DNA of 64,000 nucleotides from Deltaproteobacteria bacterium (GTDB lineage: Bacteria > Myxococcota_A > UBA796 > GCA-2862545): the NCBI GenBank assembly GCA_006226595.1, contig SBGP01000106.1, forward strand, positions 62,001 through 126,000, read 5' to 3'. Under the pieces are notes generated by a model. The model saw nothing but the letters and a program-made list of their open reading frames with translations, was not told the origin of the DNA and ran no database searches. The first letter of the stretch is position 1. Every line of letters starts with the position of its first letter. A program made the position numbers and the translations under genes. Below, in pieces: positions 25,583 to 33,908 of the stretch.

Positions 25583-26454
25583 TGGCGGCAGCAAACCGTT
25601 CTCCGCTGGGCCGCGGCCTGGCGTCGCTGATTCCCGATAGCTCCTTCGGAGACGACAGCAGCCGTCCCGATGTGCGTCTCGTGCCGCGCGAGCAGATCCG
25701 AGCGAACCCGGAGCAGCCCCGCGAGGTGTTCGACAACACCGAGCTCGACGCGCTGTCCGAGAGCATTCGCGAGCACGGCATCCTCTCCCCGCTCATCGTG
25801 CGCAAGGAGGAGGGCGCCTACGTGCTCATCGCGGGCGAGCGTCGCCTGCGGGCCGCCGCCCTCGCCGGTCTCACCGACGTGCCGGTCATCGTGCGCAAGG
25901 TCACTGGTGAGGCCGAGAACCTCGAGCTTGCCCTGATCGAGAACCTGCAGCGGCAGGACCTCGACCCGATCGAGGCGGCCAAGGGCTACCGCCGGCTCAT
26001 GGACGAGTACGGGCTGACGCAGGAGCAGGTCGCGACCAAGGTGGGCAAGGAGCGTCCGACGATCGCGAACGCACTGCGGCTGCTCAAGCTGCCCGACGAG
26101 GTGCTCGACGCGGTGCGCGACAACCAGATCAGCGCTGGTCACGCGCGCGCGCTGATCCCACTGGTGGGAACCGCACACATGCGGCGTGCGCTGCTCAACG
26201 TGGTCGATCTCGGTCTCTCGGTCCGGGCGACCGAGCAGCTCGTGAACCGACTGCTGCGCGGCGTGCAGGGCGAGTCCCTGGCCGACAAGCGCCGACGGGA
26301 CCTGGCCATGGCCGCGGTGAACCGACGCCTTACCAAGGCGCTCTCCGCGGGCGTGACGGTGAAGCCCCGCAAGCATGGCGGTGGTCGCATCGTCATCGAC
26401 TTTGCGGACAACGACGACCTCGATCGCCTCATCAGCCTGATGGAGCACGAGTAG
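25582..26454 (+). CDS. parB: chromosome-partitioning CTPase/DNA-binding protein ParB (Spo0J)
   Basis: A 290-residue ParB. The N-terminal LGRGLASLIP segment resembles the ParA-stimulating region of Spo0J proteins. The ParB/sulfiredoxin domain carries GERRLR (residues 85-90, CTP-binding box) and the ENLQRQDLDPIEAA motif. The helix-turn-helix region (LTQEQVATKVGKERPTIANA) recognises parS, and the C-terminal ~45 residues form the dimerisation domain. The fourteen GTTCCACGTGGAAC-like sites in the window are its expected targets. Confidence 0.97.
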   Translation: MAAANRSPLGRGLASLIPDSSFGDDSSRPDVRLVPREQIRANPEQPREVFDNTELDALSESIREHGILSPLIVRKEEGAYVLIAGERRLRAAALAGLTDVPVIVRKVTGEAENLELALIENLQRQDLDPIEAAKGYRRLMDEYGLTQEQVATKVGKERPTIANALRLLKLPDEVLDAVRDNQISAGHARALIPLVGTAHMRRALLNVVDLGLSVRATEQLVNRLLRGVQGESLADKRRRDLAMAAVNRRLTKALSAGVTVKPRKHGGGRIVIDFADNDDLDRLISLMEHE

Positions 26455-26460
26455 CGGTTC

Positions 26461-26492
26461 CGGGGGCGCCCGCAGCGGATGTGGCGCCCCCG
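26461..26492 (+). terminator. hairpin after parB
   Basis: CGGGGGCGCC pairs perfectly with GGCGCCCCCG across a 12-nt loop, 7 bp after the parB stop. There is no T-run, so it may be a weak or bidirectional terminator between parB and the convergent udk gene. parS site 7 follows 12 bp later. Confidence 0.5.
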
Positions 26493-26503
26493 AGCCCGCC
26501 GCC

Positions 26504-26517
26504 GTTCCACGTGGAAC
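26504..26517. other. parS site 7
   Basis: GTTCCACGTGGAAC between the convergent parB and udk genes, 50 bp past the parB stop. Confidence 0.92.
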
Positions 26518-26524
26518 GTCGAAC

Positions 26525-27130
26525 CTAGAGGCGGTCGATGGTCGCGAGCACCGTGCGGACCAGCTCGTCGATGCGGGCGGTGCCGTCGAGCACGATCTCG
26601 GCGTGTGCGCGCGAGGGCTCCACGAACTCCCGATGCATCGGGCGCACCGTGAGCTGGTACTGGCGCAGGATCTCGTCGAGCTCCCGTCCGCGCTCGCGCT
26701 GATCGCGACGGATGCGTCGGATCAGGCGCAGGTCGTCGTCGGTGTGCACGTAGAAGCTGTGGTCGAAGCGCGCGCGAAGCTGGGAATCGGAGAGCACGAG
26801 GATGCCTTCGACGAGGATGATCTCTCGCGGCTCCATCCAGTCCGTGTGCGGGTTCCGCGCGTGCTTCGCGAAGTCGTACGAGGGCACGTGGGCGCCCTCT
26901 CCGCGGCGGAGCTGGTCGAGGTGCTCGACGAGCAAAGCGGTGTCCAGGGCATCCGGATGGTCGAAGTTGTGCTGTGTCGGCGTGTCCACGAGGTGGGCCG
27001 GCAAGCAGTGGTAGTAGCGGTCGTGCACCAGGTGCAGGCAGTCCGTGCCGAGGTGCTCCGCGACAGCCGCCGCGACAGTGGACTTTCCAGAGGCGGTTCC
27101 GCCAGCGATACCGAGGACGATGGGCTTCAT
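26525..27130 (-). CDS. udk: uridine kinase-like phosphotransferase
   Basis: A 201-residue P-loop kinase. Walker A GGTASGKST (residues 10-18), DRYYHCLPAHLVDTPTQHNF and NFDHPDALD, and the lid region RRIRRDQRERGRELDEIL match uridine/cytidine kinases, which phosphorylate uridine in pyrimidine salvage. ATG 27130 has an AAGG sequence upstream; a GTG at 27145 would add five residues. It is monocistronic and convergent with parB. Confidence 0.88.
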   Translation of the reverse strand: MKPIVLGIAGGTASGKSTVAAAVAEHLGTDCLHLVHDRYYHCLPAHLVDTPTQHNFDHPDALDTALLVEHLDQLRRGEGAHVPSYDFAKHARNPHTDWMEPREIILVEGILVLSDSQLRARFDHSFYVHTDDDLRLIRRIRRDQRERGRELDEILRQYQLTVRPMHREFVEPSRAHAEIVLDGTARIDELVRTVLATIDRL

Positions 27131-27213
27131 GGCCGGTGCCTTCACATGTTCCGCGCGGTGGCGCTAGTCGCCGGGACATGGTCGACGCCGATCCTCATGC
27201 GGCCGACGGACCC

Positions 27214-27224
27214 TTACGACGTAA
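27214..27224. repeat. TTACRNYGTAA palindrome, copy 4
   Basis: TTACGACGTAA, 57 bp to the left of the ten-unit 24-bp array. The flanking bases extend it to CTTACGACGTAAG. Confidence 0.75.
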
Positions 27225-27280
27225 GCGCCCCCGAACGACTGCTGGCGCGGTTCGACGTAGAGGTGTCGAGCCGATCGCCG

Positions 27281-27520
27281 TGTGCGGTGCCAGGCGTCGT
27301 GCCGTGCGCGGTGCCAGGCGTCGTGCCGTGCGCAGTGCCAGGCGTCGTGCCGTGTGCGGTGCCCGGCGTGGTTCCGTGGTCGGTGCCCGGCGTGGCGCCG
27401 TGTGCGGTGCCAGGCGTGGTGCCGTGGTCGGTGCCCGGCGTCGTGCCGTGCGCGGTGCCTGGCGTGGTTCCGTGTGTGGTGCCGGGCGTGGTTCCGTGTG
27501 CGGTGCCAGGCGTCTGGCCG
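27281..27520. repeat. ten tandem 24-bp repeats (family A)
   Basis: Ten contiguous units of exactly 24 bp, e.g. TGTGCGGTGCCAGGCG followed by TCGTGCCG. Variants differ mainly at TGTGCGG/TGCGCGG/TGGTCGG and TCGTGCCG/TGGTTCCG. Because 24 is a multiple of three, all frames stay open across it. Reverse-complement relatives (CTGGCACCGCAC core) form the three-unit array at 33767. Confidence 0.95.
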
Positions 27521-27626
27521 AGCCGTGCGGGACGCCAACGGTCTACGAACCGCGTCTGCAAGACGGGTTCACATGTAAGTGCGGCGAGACATCACTCGCC
27601 TGTCGGGCGCCACCTTTCGGTGTAAG

Positions 27627-28208
27627 TCAGATTTCTTCGGAGAGCAGATCCTTGAGGAACTCCGCGTCCTCGGGATCTAGACCGAGGTCGTCCACCGCGG
27701 CGTCGTAGTCGTCCTCTTCCTCTGTGTCCTCGCGAGCTACGGCCTCGAGGGGCTCGTTGGGTTCGCACCATGGACACTCGGCAAGCCAGGTCAGCCGCTG
27801 GACGATGGCGTCGCGTTCCTGGCCCGTCAACGGCTCGAGGCGAACGTCCCGGGTGACCTTGCCGGCGCAGGGCTGGCCGCGCACGTGGGCCACGAGCTCC
27901 GTCCATGGGTCGGCGGGGCACGAGGCCTCCAGCGCGTAGCCCTTTCCCCACGCGGTGCCCTGAACGCGAGCCCCCATGGGGATCTCGCCCTCGATCGAGC
28001 GCAGCTCTGCCGTCATCATCATCGTGCCGGCCAGTCGTCCGGCGATGGGCAGCAGGAGCCGCGGGGATAGCGGCTCGCCCTTGCGGGTCACGAGCTGCAC
28101 GGCGACGCCCTCGAGCTCGAGGGCCTCCTCGGAAGGCATGATCGCAACGGCCACGTGCACGCGGTCGTCGTCTCTTGCAGTCAGGTCCAGGGAGAAGCTG
28201 CTCGGCAT
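27627..28208 (-). CDS. unknown cytoplasmic protein with acidic C-terminus
   Basis: About 193 residues. The start at ATG 28208 leaves a plausible promoter gap to the divergent metallopeptidase gene. The N-terminal half is beta-rich (SFSLDLTARDDDRVHVAVAI), and the C-terminal ~45 residues are strongly acidic and end DLLSEEI. A single CPWC motif is present. No recognised family or transmembrane segment. A TGTAAG half-site abuts the stop codon. Confidence 0.7.
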   Translation of the reverse strand: MPSSFSLDLTARDDDRVHVAVAIMPSEEALELEGVAVQLVTRKGEPLSPRLLLPIAGRLAGTMMMTAELRSIEGEIPMGARVQGTAWGKGYALEASCPADPWTELVAHVRGQPCAGKVTRDVRLEPLTGQERDAIVQRLTWLAECPWCEPNEPLEAVAREDTEEEDDYDAAVDDLGLDPEDAEFLKDLLSEEI

Positions 28209-28313
28209 GCGGGCAGCATAGGCACGGTCGCACAGGGCGAAAAGTCCCCCGGCAACATTCCGTGACGCGAGCAGCGCTTGCCTTTGCCGTGTTCGATCCC
28301 ACACTCTGTGACC

Positions 28314-29348
28314 ATGAACGTCCTCCGTCCCTTGCTGACCCTCCTCCTCGCCGTGTTCCTCACGGTCGTGCCGGCCAAGGCACAGGAGATCCGCGCGGCG
28401 CCCGAGTACCCGGCCCTACCGGAGCTTCTCGTGGATGTGCCGACGGGGTGGGCGACGGCGGGCGGCATCGTCGCGGACGTGCACGGAGCCGCGGACCGGA
28501 CGACCCTGCTCACGCACTTGTCGCGGCACGCCGCGGAGTCCGCACCCCGACTGGCTTCCGAGCTCGGACTGCCTCTCGGCTCGCGCATCGACGTGTACGT
28601 GGCCGAGAGCGAGGGCCAGTTCCACGCCCTCCAGCCTGGCGCGGCGCCGGACTGGGCCGACGGCACCGCCTATCCGCTGCCCGGCAAGATCTTCCTCCGC
28701 CGGCCCGGCATCCGCCCTGCTGGCGCGGCGCCCCTCGAGCAGGTGCTCGACCACGAGCTGGTCCACGTGCTCGTGGGACGTGCCTTCGCCCCGCATCAGC
28801 CGCCGCGCTGGCTGCAGGAGGGACTGGCGCGCGTGTACGCCGGTGAGCACAGCCCCGACACCATCCGCGAGCTGTCGCGGGGCATGCTCGAGCGCGAGCT
28901 GTACACCCTCGAGGCCCTCGACCGAGGCTTCCCACGTGACGCGGCAGGGGCCAAGCTCGCGTACGCCCAGAGCTCGGACCTGATCGCGTTCCTACGCGCG
29001 GAGTACGGCGAAGACGCCGTGCGTACGCTGACCCGCGAGATGGCGGCGGGGGCGGGCATTCACCGGGCAGTGCGCTCCGCGACGGGCCTGTGGCTGCCCG
29101 AGCTCGACAAGCAGTGGCGTGACCGCATCGATCGCGGACCCGCACCGCTGTGGCTCACCGGCTTCCTCGCCGAGGACGGCTTCTGGTTCCTCACCGGCGC
29201 GCTGGCGGTGGTGGCGCTCGGCGTCGCCTTCCGTCGCCGCCGTCGTCAGCTCGCGGACTACCGTCGCGAGGAGGAGGAGCGAGACGCGCTGATCTGGTCG
29301 CTGCTGCGACCTCGCGCGGACCTTCCGGGCAGCGACGTCATCCACTGA
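28314..29348 (+). CDS. membrane-anchored zinc metallopeptidase (MA-like)
   Basis: A 344-residue protein with an N-terminal signal peptide and one transmembrane helix near residues 285-305 (FWFLTGALAVVALGVAF). It is followed by an Arg-rich cytoplasmic tail. The zinc motif HELVH (His147, Glu148, His151) and the downstream LQEGLAR (Glu169) fit the gluzincin peptidase-MA family. The catalytic domain would face the periplasm. parS site 8 lies 4 bp past the stop, then a glycosyltransferase gene in the same direction. Confidence 0.82.
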   Translation: MNVLRPLLTLLLAVFLTVVPAKAQEIRAAPEYPALPELLVDVPTGWATAGGIVADVHGAADRTTLLTHLSRHAAESAPRLASELGLPLGSRIDVYVAESEGQFHALQPGAAPDWADGTAYPLPGKIFLRRPGIRPAGAAPLEQVLDHELVHVLVGRAFAPHQPPRWLQEGLARVYAGEHSPDTIRELSRGMLERELYTLEALDRGFPRDAAGAKLAYAQSSDLIAFLRAEYGEDAVRTLTREMAAGAGIHRAVRSATGLWLPELDKQWRDRIDRGPAPLWLTGFLAEDGFWFLTGALAVVALGVAFRRRRRQLADYRREEEERDALIWSLLRPRADLPGSDVIH

Positions 29349-29351
29349 CGC

Positions 29352-29365
29352 GTTCCACGTGAAAC
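29352..29365. other. parS site 8 (variant)
   Basis: GTTCCACGTGAAAC, one base off the perfect palindrome and equal to a hybrid of the local consensus and the classical GTTTCACGTGAAAC. It lies just after the metallopeptidase stop. Confidence 0.8.
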
Positions 29366-29395
29366 GCTCGGCTGCGTACCGCGCTAGGCCAGGCT

Positions 29396-30775
29396 ATGGG
29401 CCGCCCGGAGGCGGTTCTGCACTCGAGCACCGAGCCCTGGTACAAGCGCATCGATCACTGGTTCTGGGCAGCCGTGTTCGTGGCGTTGGTCGTGCGGGTG
29501 GGCTTCATGCTCCTTCCGCTCCAGGGCGGCTGCGTGCGCGACGAGTGCAGCTACCAGATCCTCGCCCGCAAGATCGCGGCCGGCGAGGGGCTCCAGCCGC
29601 AGATGGGCTGGCTGTGGGCGCCGCTGCATCCCTACGTGTTCGCCTTCTTCCTCAAGGTCTTCGGCGACTCCTTCGCCATGAAGCCCTTCCAGGTGGCGCT
29701 GTCGACGATCACGGTCGCGCTGGTCGGATGGATGGGTCGCCGCGTCAGTGACGAGACGGGCCGCTGGGCCGCCTGGATCACCGCCCTGCATCCGACGCTG
29801 GCCTTCTTCGCGAGCACCTTCTGGTCCGAGAGTCTGTACAGCTTCGTACTCGTCGCCGGCCTTGCCGCGACCCTCAAGGCGCGGGAGGGCCGTCGTCGCT
29901 GGGCCGCGCTGGCGGGCTTCTTCATCGGCCTGACGTTCCTCGCGCGCGGCATCGCCACGCTCCTCCCACCGCTGTTCCTGGTCACGCTGCTGTGGCCCGA
30001 GACGGGTACCTGCCGGGAGTCGTGGGAGCGCCTCAAGGGCTCGGCCGCGGTCCTCGCACTGGCGACCACGCTGACGTTCGCGCCGTACTCGATCAAGGCC
30101 AGCGTGGAGCACGGCGGGCTGATCCTCTCGGATGCGACGGTCGGCCAGCAGTTCTTCTTCGGGAACAACCGCTTCTCGCCGGTGACCTTCGACCTCGGCA
30201 ATGGCCTGTACAGCGACTTCTCGATCCAGAACGTGCGCATGCGCGGACGTCCACAGTGCGACCGCGACCTCGGCGTGGTGCAGTGGAACCGCTGCGAGAC
30301 CTGGGCCGGGCTGCAGTTCATCGCCGAGAACCCAGTGCTGTTCGTCGAGCGCATCCCGCTGCGCTGGGCCCAGCTGTTCAACCCGCACACCTTCCTCACT
30401 CGCCACGCACGCTGGGGACGCTTCGTGAGCATGCCGTGGTGGGCGAAGGAGGGACTGAACCTGTGGGTGCTGACCTACAGCTTCGGGTTGCTGTGGGCCG
30501 GCTCGGTCGCGATGTGGAAGCGCGCGCGCGGTGCCGTCGGCGTGTTCTCGGTCGCGATCTGGGTGTACTACCTGGCCGTGATCGCCGTGTTCTTCGGCAT
30601 CAGTCGTCTACGGCTTCCGCTGGAACCCTTCCTTGCGATCTGGGTGGGCGCGATGCTCGCCGAGCGCGGGGTGGACGTGCCCCGCTGGCGCAAGATCGGC
30701 GCCTGGTTGACCCTCGCGGCACTGGTTCCGCTCACGCTGTGGTTCTTCCCCCACGGCCTTCCGATGCCTCACTGA
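29396..30775 (+). CDS. GT-C (ArnT/PMT-like, GT39-type) membrane glycosyltransferase
   Basis: A 459-residue polytopic protein with about ten predicted membrane helices. The first extracytoplasmic loop contains RDECSYQILARKIAAG, matching the Asp/Glu catalytic-loop position of ArnT/PMT-like GT-C enzymes. It is followed by WLWAPLHPYVFAFFLKVFG, as in GT39/GT83 members. These use polyprenyl-phosphate sugars as donors. The acceptor is unknown. It follows the metallopeptidase and ends by overlapping the convergent membrane-protein gene by 7 bp. Confidence 0.85.
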   Translation: MGRPEAVLHSSTEPWYKRIDHWFWAAVFVALVVRVGFMLLPLQGGCVRDECSYQILARKIAAGEGLQPQMGWLWAPLHPYVFAFFLKVFGDSFAMKPFQVALSTITVALVGWMGRRVSDETGRWAAWITALHPTLAFFASTFWSESLYSFVLVAGLAATLKAREGRRRWAALAGFFIGLTFLARGIATLLPPLFLVTLLWPETGTCRESWERLKGSAAVLALATTLTFAPYSIKASVEHGGLILSDATVGQQFFFGNNRFSPVTFDLGNGLYSDFSIQNVRMRGRPQCDRDLGVVQWNRCETWAGLQFIAENPVLFVERIPLRWAQLFNPHTFLTRHARWGRFVSMPWWAKEGLNLWVLTYSFGLLWAGSVAMWKRARGAVGVFSVAIWVYYLAVIAVFFGISRLRLPLEPFLAIWVGAMLAERGVDVPRWRKIGAWLTLAALVPLTLWFFPHGLPMPH

Positions 30776-31374
30776 GGGGCCTTCACGGTCTGTCTCGCGG
30801 CTCGTAGTGCCTCGATGGCCTCGGGAACCTCGCCCTCCCGGGACTCGGCGGCCCGGCCGAGAGCCTTGAGCTCCTCGGCCAGTGCCTCGATCGCGGCCTC
30901 GTCGTGGTGGGCCGCAGGAAGCTCGATGTACCGGTTGCCGCGCAGCCGGAGCACGAGCAGTCCCACCTCGGCTTCCTTGACCTTGCGGGTCCCGGCCCAG
31001 GCGTCGACGAGCTCGTCGAGAGGCAGGACCTCGGTGGGCGTGAGACCTCGAAACCGAACGTCCGGGCGCAGCCAGCGTCCGTGGGTGATGCGCAGCGCGC
31101 CGCCGCGGACATCGAGGCGCACGGATCCGTAGTGCGGGCTCGACACCAGGCTGCCGAGGACGAGGCCGATGGCGCCGATCATGACGGCGAGCACGAGGAA
31201 CAGGCCGGCGACGAACAGGTCCTGGGTGTCGCCCCTGCCGAGCTTGAGGACCAGCGGAAGCACTCCGAACAGCACCGGGAGGACGGCCGGCAACATGGCG
31301 GGCGACACGGAGCGGCCGCTGTGCAGCGTGCAGCTCAGCCCGTCGAGCTCGCGGGAGATCTCGACGTCGCGCAT
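30769..31374 (-). CDS. two-TM hypothetical membrane protein
   Basis: About 201 residues from ATG 31374; a longer form from 31485 is possible but would read through parS site 9. Two adjacent hydrophobic helices (AMLPAVLPVLFGVLPLVLKL and LFVAGLFLVLAVMIGAIGLV) are followed by a beta-rich domain (SVRLDVRGGALRITHGRWL ... VGLLVLRLRGNRYIELP). The layout resembles bacterial PH-like membrane proteins. A similar arrangement occurs in the protein at 46283. The role is unknown. Confidence 0.65.
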   Translation of the reverse strand: MRDVEISRELDGLSCTLHSGRSVSPAMLPAVLPVLFGVLPLVLKLGRGDTQDLFVAGLFLVLAVMIGAIGLVLGSLVSSPHYGSVRLDVRGGALRITHGRWLRPDVRFRGLTPTEVLPLDELVDAWAGTRKVKEAEVGLLVLRLRGNRYIELPAAHHDEAAIEALAEELKALGRAAESREGEVPEAIEALRAARQTVKAPQ

Positions 31375-31448
31375 GTCCGATGGCCGTGCCAGGTGCCCTC
31401 CTGTGGCAAAGCTTCGCACGGCGACCGGCCCGTCGAGGGCTTCCCGGT

Positions 31449-31462
31449 GTTCCACGTGAAAC
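31449..31462. other. parS site 9 (variant)
   Basis: GTTCCACGTGAAAC, about 60 bp upstream of the divergent glycoside-hydrolase-like lipoprotein start; it may also lie in the 5' part of the minus-strand gene. Confidence 0.8.
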
Positions 31463-31507
31463 AGTGCGGTGGGTGTGCGCGCCATGCGGATCGAGTAGGG
31501 TCTCGCC

Positions 31508-33520
31508 ATGCGCACTGCCCTCCTCTCGTCCCTGCTCGCCTTCGCCTCGTGTGGGGGCGCCGACCGCCTGACGCTCTCCGTGGCTCCGGACCACGAGGCG
31601 GCCTTCACCTCGTTCGTGGACCACGTGCCCTGGGACGTTCGTCTCAAGGTCGAGACCTCACCGCGGGGGGGCGACATCGCGGTCGTCGAGGATCTGGACT
31701 GCGCCGAGTGCTACGAGCTCGAGCTCGACGGAGGGACCTGGGTGGTTCACGCCGGGGACCTGCTCGGCGCGCAGTACGGCGTGGCGCACCTGCTCGAGGA
31801 GATGGGCTTCCGCTGGCCTCACCCACGCCATCCTCGGGCACCTGCGGCGCTGAGCGAGCCGGATCGGTCCATCGCCGGGGTTCGCCACGCACCCGAGGTC
31901 GAGGGGCTGCGCGGGCTGCATATGCACACCCTCCACCCCATCGAGGGCTACTTCGACTTCTGGGAGCCGGAGGCCGAGCACCGTGAGGGCGCGTTTGCGG
32001 TCATCGACTGGGTGATCAAGAACCGGGCGAACCACCTCCAGTGGGTCGGTCTCGACAACATCTCCTCCAGCAGCTTCGCGCACGAGGACTGGGAGGAGCA
32101 CACCGCCGCCATCCTCGACGAGGCCCACACCCGGGGGCTGACGACCGGCCTCGGCATCCAGCTGTTCGGCACCGCCAACCTCCAGGAAGCCTTCGACCTC
32201 ATCGACCGTCCCGGGACCGAGGCCGAGAACGAGGCGTCGATCCGCGAGCGTCTGGGTCAGGTCGCCGAGAACCTCGACTTCGACGTGTACAACCTGTCCT
32301 TCGGCGAGTTCTCCGGCGAAGAGCCCGAGGTGTTCCTCGCCGCCGGCAAGCAGGCCGTCGACCTGATGCACGAGATCGAGCCGGGCGTGCAGGTCACCAG
32401 CGTCATCCACGTGGGCAACTACGACGACCTGCGCATCACGTGGGAGGGCGAGGAGATCCTCTACTACTTCCTCTCCGACTACATCGACGCGGACATCCGG
32501 CCGTGGATCCACACGGTGATGTACTACAACCTGTACGAGGATGCGGGCGGAGCCTACCTGCACGACGAGTTCGACGAGCACCGCGCATTCCTGCACGACA
32601 AGCTTATCGCCGGCGAAGAGGTCGGCTACTTCCCAGAGACGGCGTACTGGGTCGCGTTCGACGTGAACGTGCCCAGCTACCTCCCCCTCTACCAGCGCTC
32701 GCGTTGGCACGACCTCGACCAGATCGCGCAGGTACAGGGTTCGGCGACGCTCCGCGACCACGTGATCTTCTCGTCGGGCTGGGAGTGGGGCTACTGGCAG
32801 CAGGACGTGACCACGCTTCGGGCGAGCTATGAGCGAGAGGCGAGCTGGGAAGACCACACGCGCTGGCTGTGGACGCCCTACGACGATGCGGATGCCCTCT
32901 CGGATGCGGTGATCGCGGTGACCGAACTCGAGCACGAGGCACTGCTCGTGAAGCGTCTGGCGCCCTGGCTGGCGGGTCGCGACGCGGCGATGGACGCCGG
33001 GGATGGTCAGGGCATCATCTCGCAGCCCGATCGCCTCACGCCGGACGAGGTGCTCGCGCTCGATCCGACCGCGCTCGATGGCTTCGAGCAGGACGTGGTG
33101 GTCCCCCTGTACGCGCTCTCGCAGGACCTGTTCGCGGTGCACGCCGGGCTGACGGACCTCGAGGATGACCGCTTCGTCGAGGAGCTCAAGGACGGCATCG
33201 AGGTGACGGCCCTGCGTGCTCGCTTCGCGGCGGAGGTGCTCGATGCGTTGCTGGCGGCCTCTCGTGGAGAGTCCGTCGACTATGCGACGCCCGAGGCCAC
33301 CCTCGCCGAGGCGCTCGTCGTCATCGAGCGTCGTCACGCCGACCTCAACGACCTGGAGCGCGTGATCCAGCTCGACGAGGACAACGACACTCTCTACGAC
33401 TACGGCTACCTCGCCTACGCTCACAACGGCTGCTTCTGGGAGCGTGAGCTGGCCAAGGTCGCGAACGCGATCGACGATGCAGGCGAGAGCGTTCCGGGGT
33501 GCCTGCAGCTCGCACGGTGA
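31508..33520 (+). CDS. large glycoside-hydrolase-like lipoprotein
   Basis: A 670-residue lipoprotein (FASC lipobox). Residues ~70-110 (GDLLGAQYGVAHLLEEMGFRW) resemble the alpha/beta domain that precedes the barrel in GH20/GH67/GH115-type glycosidases. A TIM-barrel-like region follows (GLHMHTLHPIEGYFDFW, FAVIDWVIKNRANHLQW, FDVYNLSFGEFSGEEPEVF) with several conserved-looking Asp/Glu residues. The C-terminal ~200 residues are helical. It may bind or hydrolyse acidic or amino-sugar polysaccharides at the cell surface; the family assignment is tentative. Four parS sites follow. Confidence 0.75.
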   Translation: MRTALLSSLLAFASCGGADRLTLSVAPDHEAAFTSFVDHVPWDVRLKVETSPRGGDIAVVEDLDCAECYELELDGGTWVVHAGDLLGAQYGVAHLLEEMGFRWPHPRHPRAPAALSEPDRSIAGVRHAPEVEGLRGLHMHTLHPIEGYFDFWEPEAEHREGAFAVIDWVIKNRANHLQWVGLDNISSSSFAHEDWEEHTAAILDEAHTRGLTTGLGIQLFGTANLQEAFDLIDRPGTEAENEASIRERLGQVAENLDFDVYNLSFGEFSGEEPEVFLAAGKQAVDLMHEIEPGVQVTSVIHVGNYDDLRITWEGEEILYYFLSDYIDADIRPWIHTVMYYNLYEDAGGAYLHDEFDEHRAFLHDKLIAGEEVGYFPETAYWVAFDVNVPSYLPLYQRSRWHDLDQIAQVQGSATLRDHVIFSSGWEWGYWQQDVTTLRASYEREASWEDHTRWLWTPYDDADALSDAVIAVTELEHEALLVKRLAPWLAGRDAAMDAGDGQGIISQPDRLTPDEVLALDPTALDGFEQDVVVPLYALSQDLFAVHAGLTDLEDDRFVEELKDGIEVTALRARFAAEVLDALLAASRGESVDYATPEATLAEALVVIERRHADLNDLERVIQLDEDNDTLYDYGYLAYAHNGCFWERELAKVANAIDDAGESVPGCLQLAR

Positions 33521-33524
33521 GCGT

Positions 33525-33538
33525 GTTCCACGTGGAAC
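33525..33538. other. parS site 10
   Basis: GTTCCACGTGGAAC, first of four sites within 132 bp after the glycoside-hydrolase-like gene. Confidence 0.9.
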
Positions 33539-33557
33539 GCGTCCCCTGGGCGAGTGT

Positions 33558-33571
33558 GTTTCACGTGGAAC
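33558..33571. other. parS site 11 (variant)
   Basis: GTTTCACGTGGAAC, 33 bp from site 10; one arm carries T in place of C. Confidence 0.85.
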
Positions 33572-33590
33572 GCGACAACTCGCGGGCGAA

Positions 33591-33604
33591 GTTCCACGTG
33601 GAAC
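33591..33604. other. parS site 12
   Basis: GTTCCACGTGGAAC, again exactly 33 bp from the preceding site. Confidence 0.9.
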
Positions 33605-33642
33605 GCGCTCCACATGAGACTTGCGATGAAGGCCCAGAAGGT

Positions 33643-33656
33643 GTTCCACGTGGAAC
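33643..33656. other. parS site 13
   Basis: GTTCCACGTGGAAC, last of the four-site cluster, 52 bp after site 12. Confidence 0.9.
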
Positions 33657-33721
33657 CTCCACCGCCGGACACGGGCGTACATCGGGGGGACGTGTCCATT
33701 CGGGGTCCTCTCGGTGGTCGC

Positions 33722-33732
33722 TTACAGTGTAA
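33722..33732. repeat. TTACRNYGTAA palindrome, copy 5
   Basis: TTACAGTGTAA (extended GCTTACAGTGTAAGC), 35 bp to the left of the second 24-bp repeat array. It repeats the palindrome-then-array arrangement seen at 27214-27520. Confidence 0.75.
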
Positions 33733-33766
33733 GCTTTCGCGCCCGTCCTCTCGGCGAAGGCCATGG

Positions 33767-33838
33767 CTGGCACCGCACCGGGTTGCACGCCTGGCACCGC
33801 ACCGGGTTCCAAGCCTGGCACCGCATCGGTTTCCGGGC
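33767..33838. repeat. three 24-bp repeats, inverted relatives of family A
   Basis: Three units start at 33767, 33791 and 33815, each beginning CTGGCACCGCA. The core is the reverse complement of the TGCGGTGCCAG core of the array at 27281, and unit length is again 24 bp. By eye, about 18 of 24 positions match the inverted family-A unit. Confidence 0.85.
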
Positions 33839-33908
33839 GCGAGACCGGCCTGCGGATGGCCTGTTTCAGTGCCTTTGCGAGGCTTCGGGTGTAAGCGTTC
33901 GGCGCGGG

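Larger units (their letters stand above)
27131..27626. other. 496-bp gene-free region carrying a palindrome and a 24-bp repeat array
   Basis: This gap between the udk start and the stop of the next minus-strand gene holds the TTACRNYGTAA palindrome at 27214, ten 24-bp repeats (27281-27520) and two TGTAAG half-sites (27574-27579 and 27621-27626). Open frames crossing the array on both strands are repeats of eight-codon units with no start context or domain and are not called genes. Confidence 0.75.
33521..33908. other. 388-bp gene-free region with four parS sites, a palindrome and three 24-bp repeats
   Basis: Between the lipoprotein stop and the amidohydrolase stop there is no credible gene; frames here only read repeated parS sites as FHVE or VPRGT. 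In order the region holds parS sites 10-13, the TTACRNYGTAA palindrome at 33722, the three-unit array at 33767 and a TGTAAG half-site at 33890. Confidence 0.8.

Noticed and set aside
27214-27561. Minus-strand frame encoding a PGTAHGTT-type repeat protein
   Set aside because: The 24-bp array length keeps every frame open; a similar repeat frame exists on the plus strand, and there is no signal peptide or ribosome-binding site to favour either.
33499-33732. Small plus-strand frame with repeated FHVER segments
   Set aside because: The repeats are only the translation of clustered parS sites; no ribosome-binding site and no domain.
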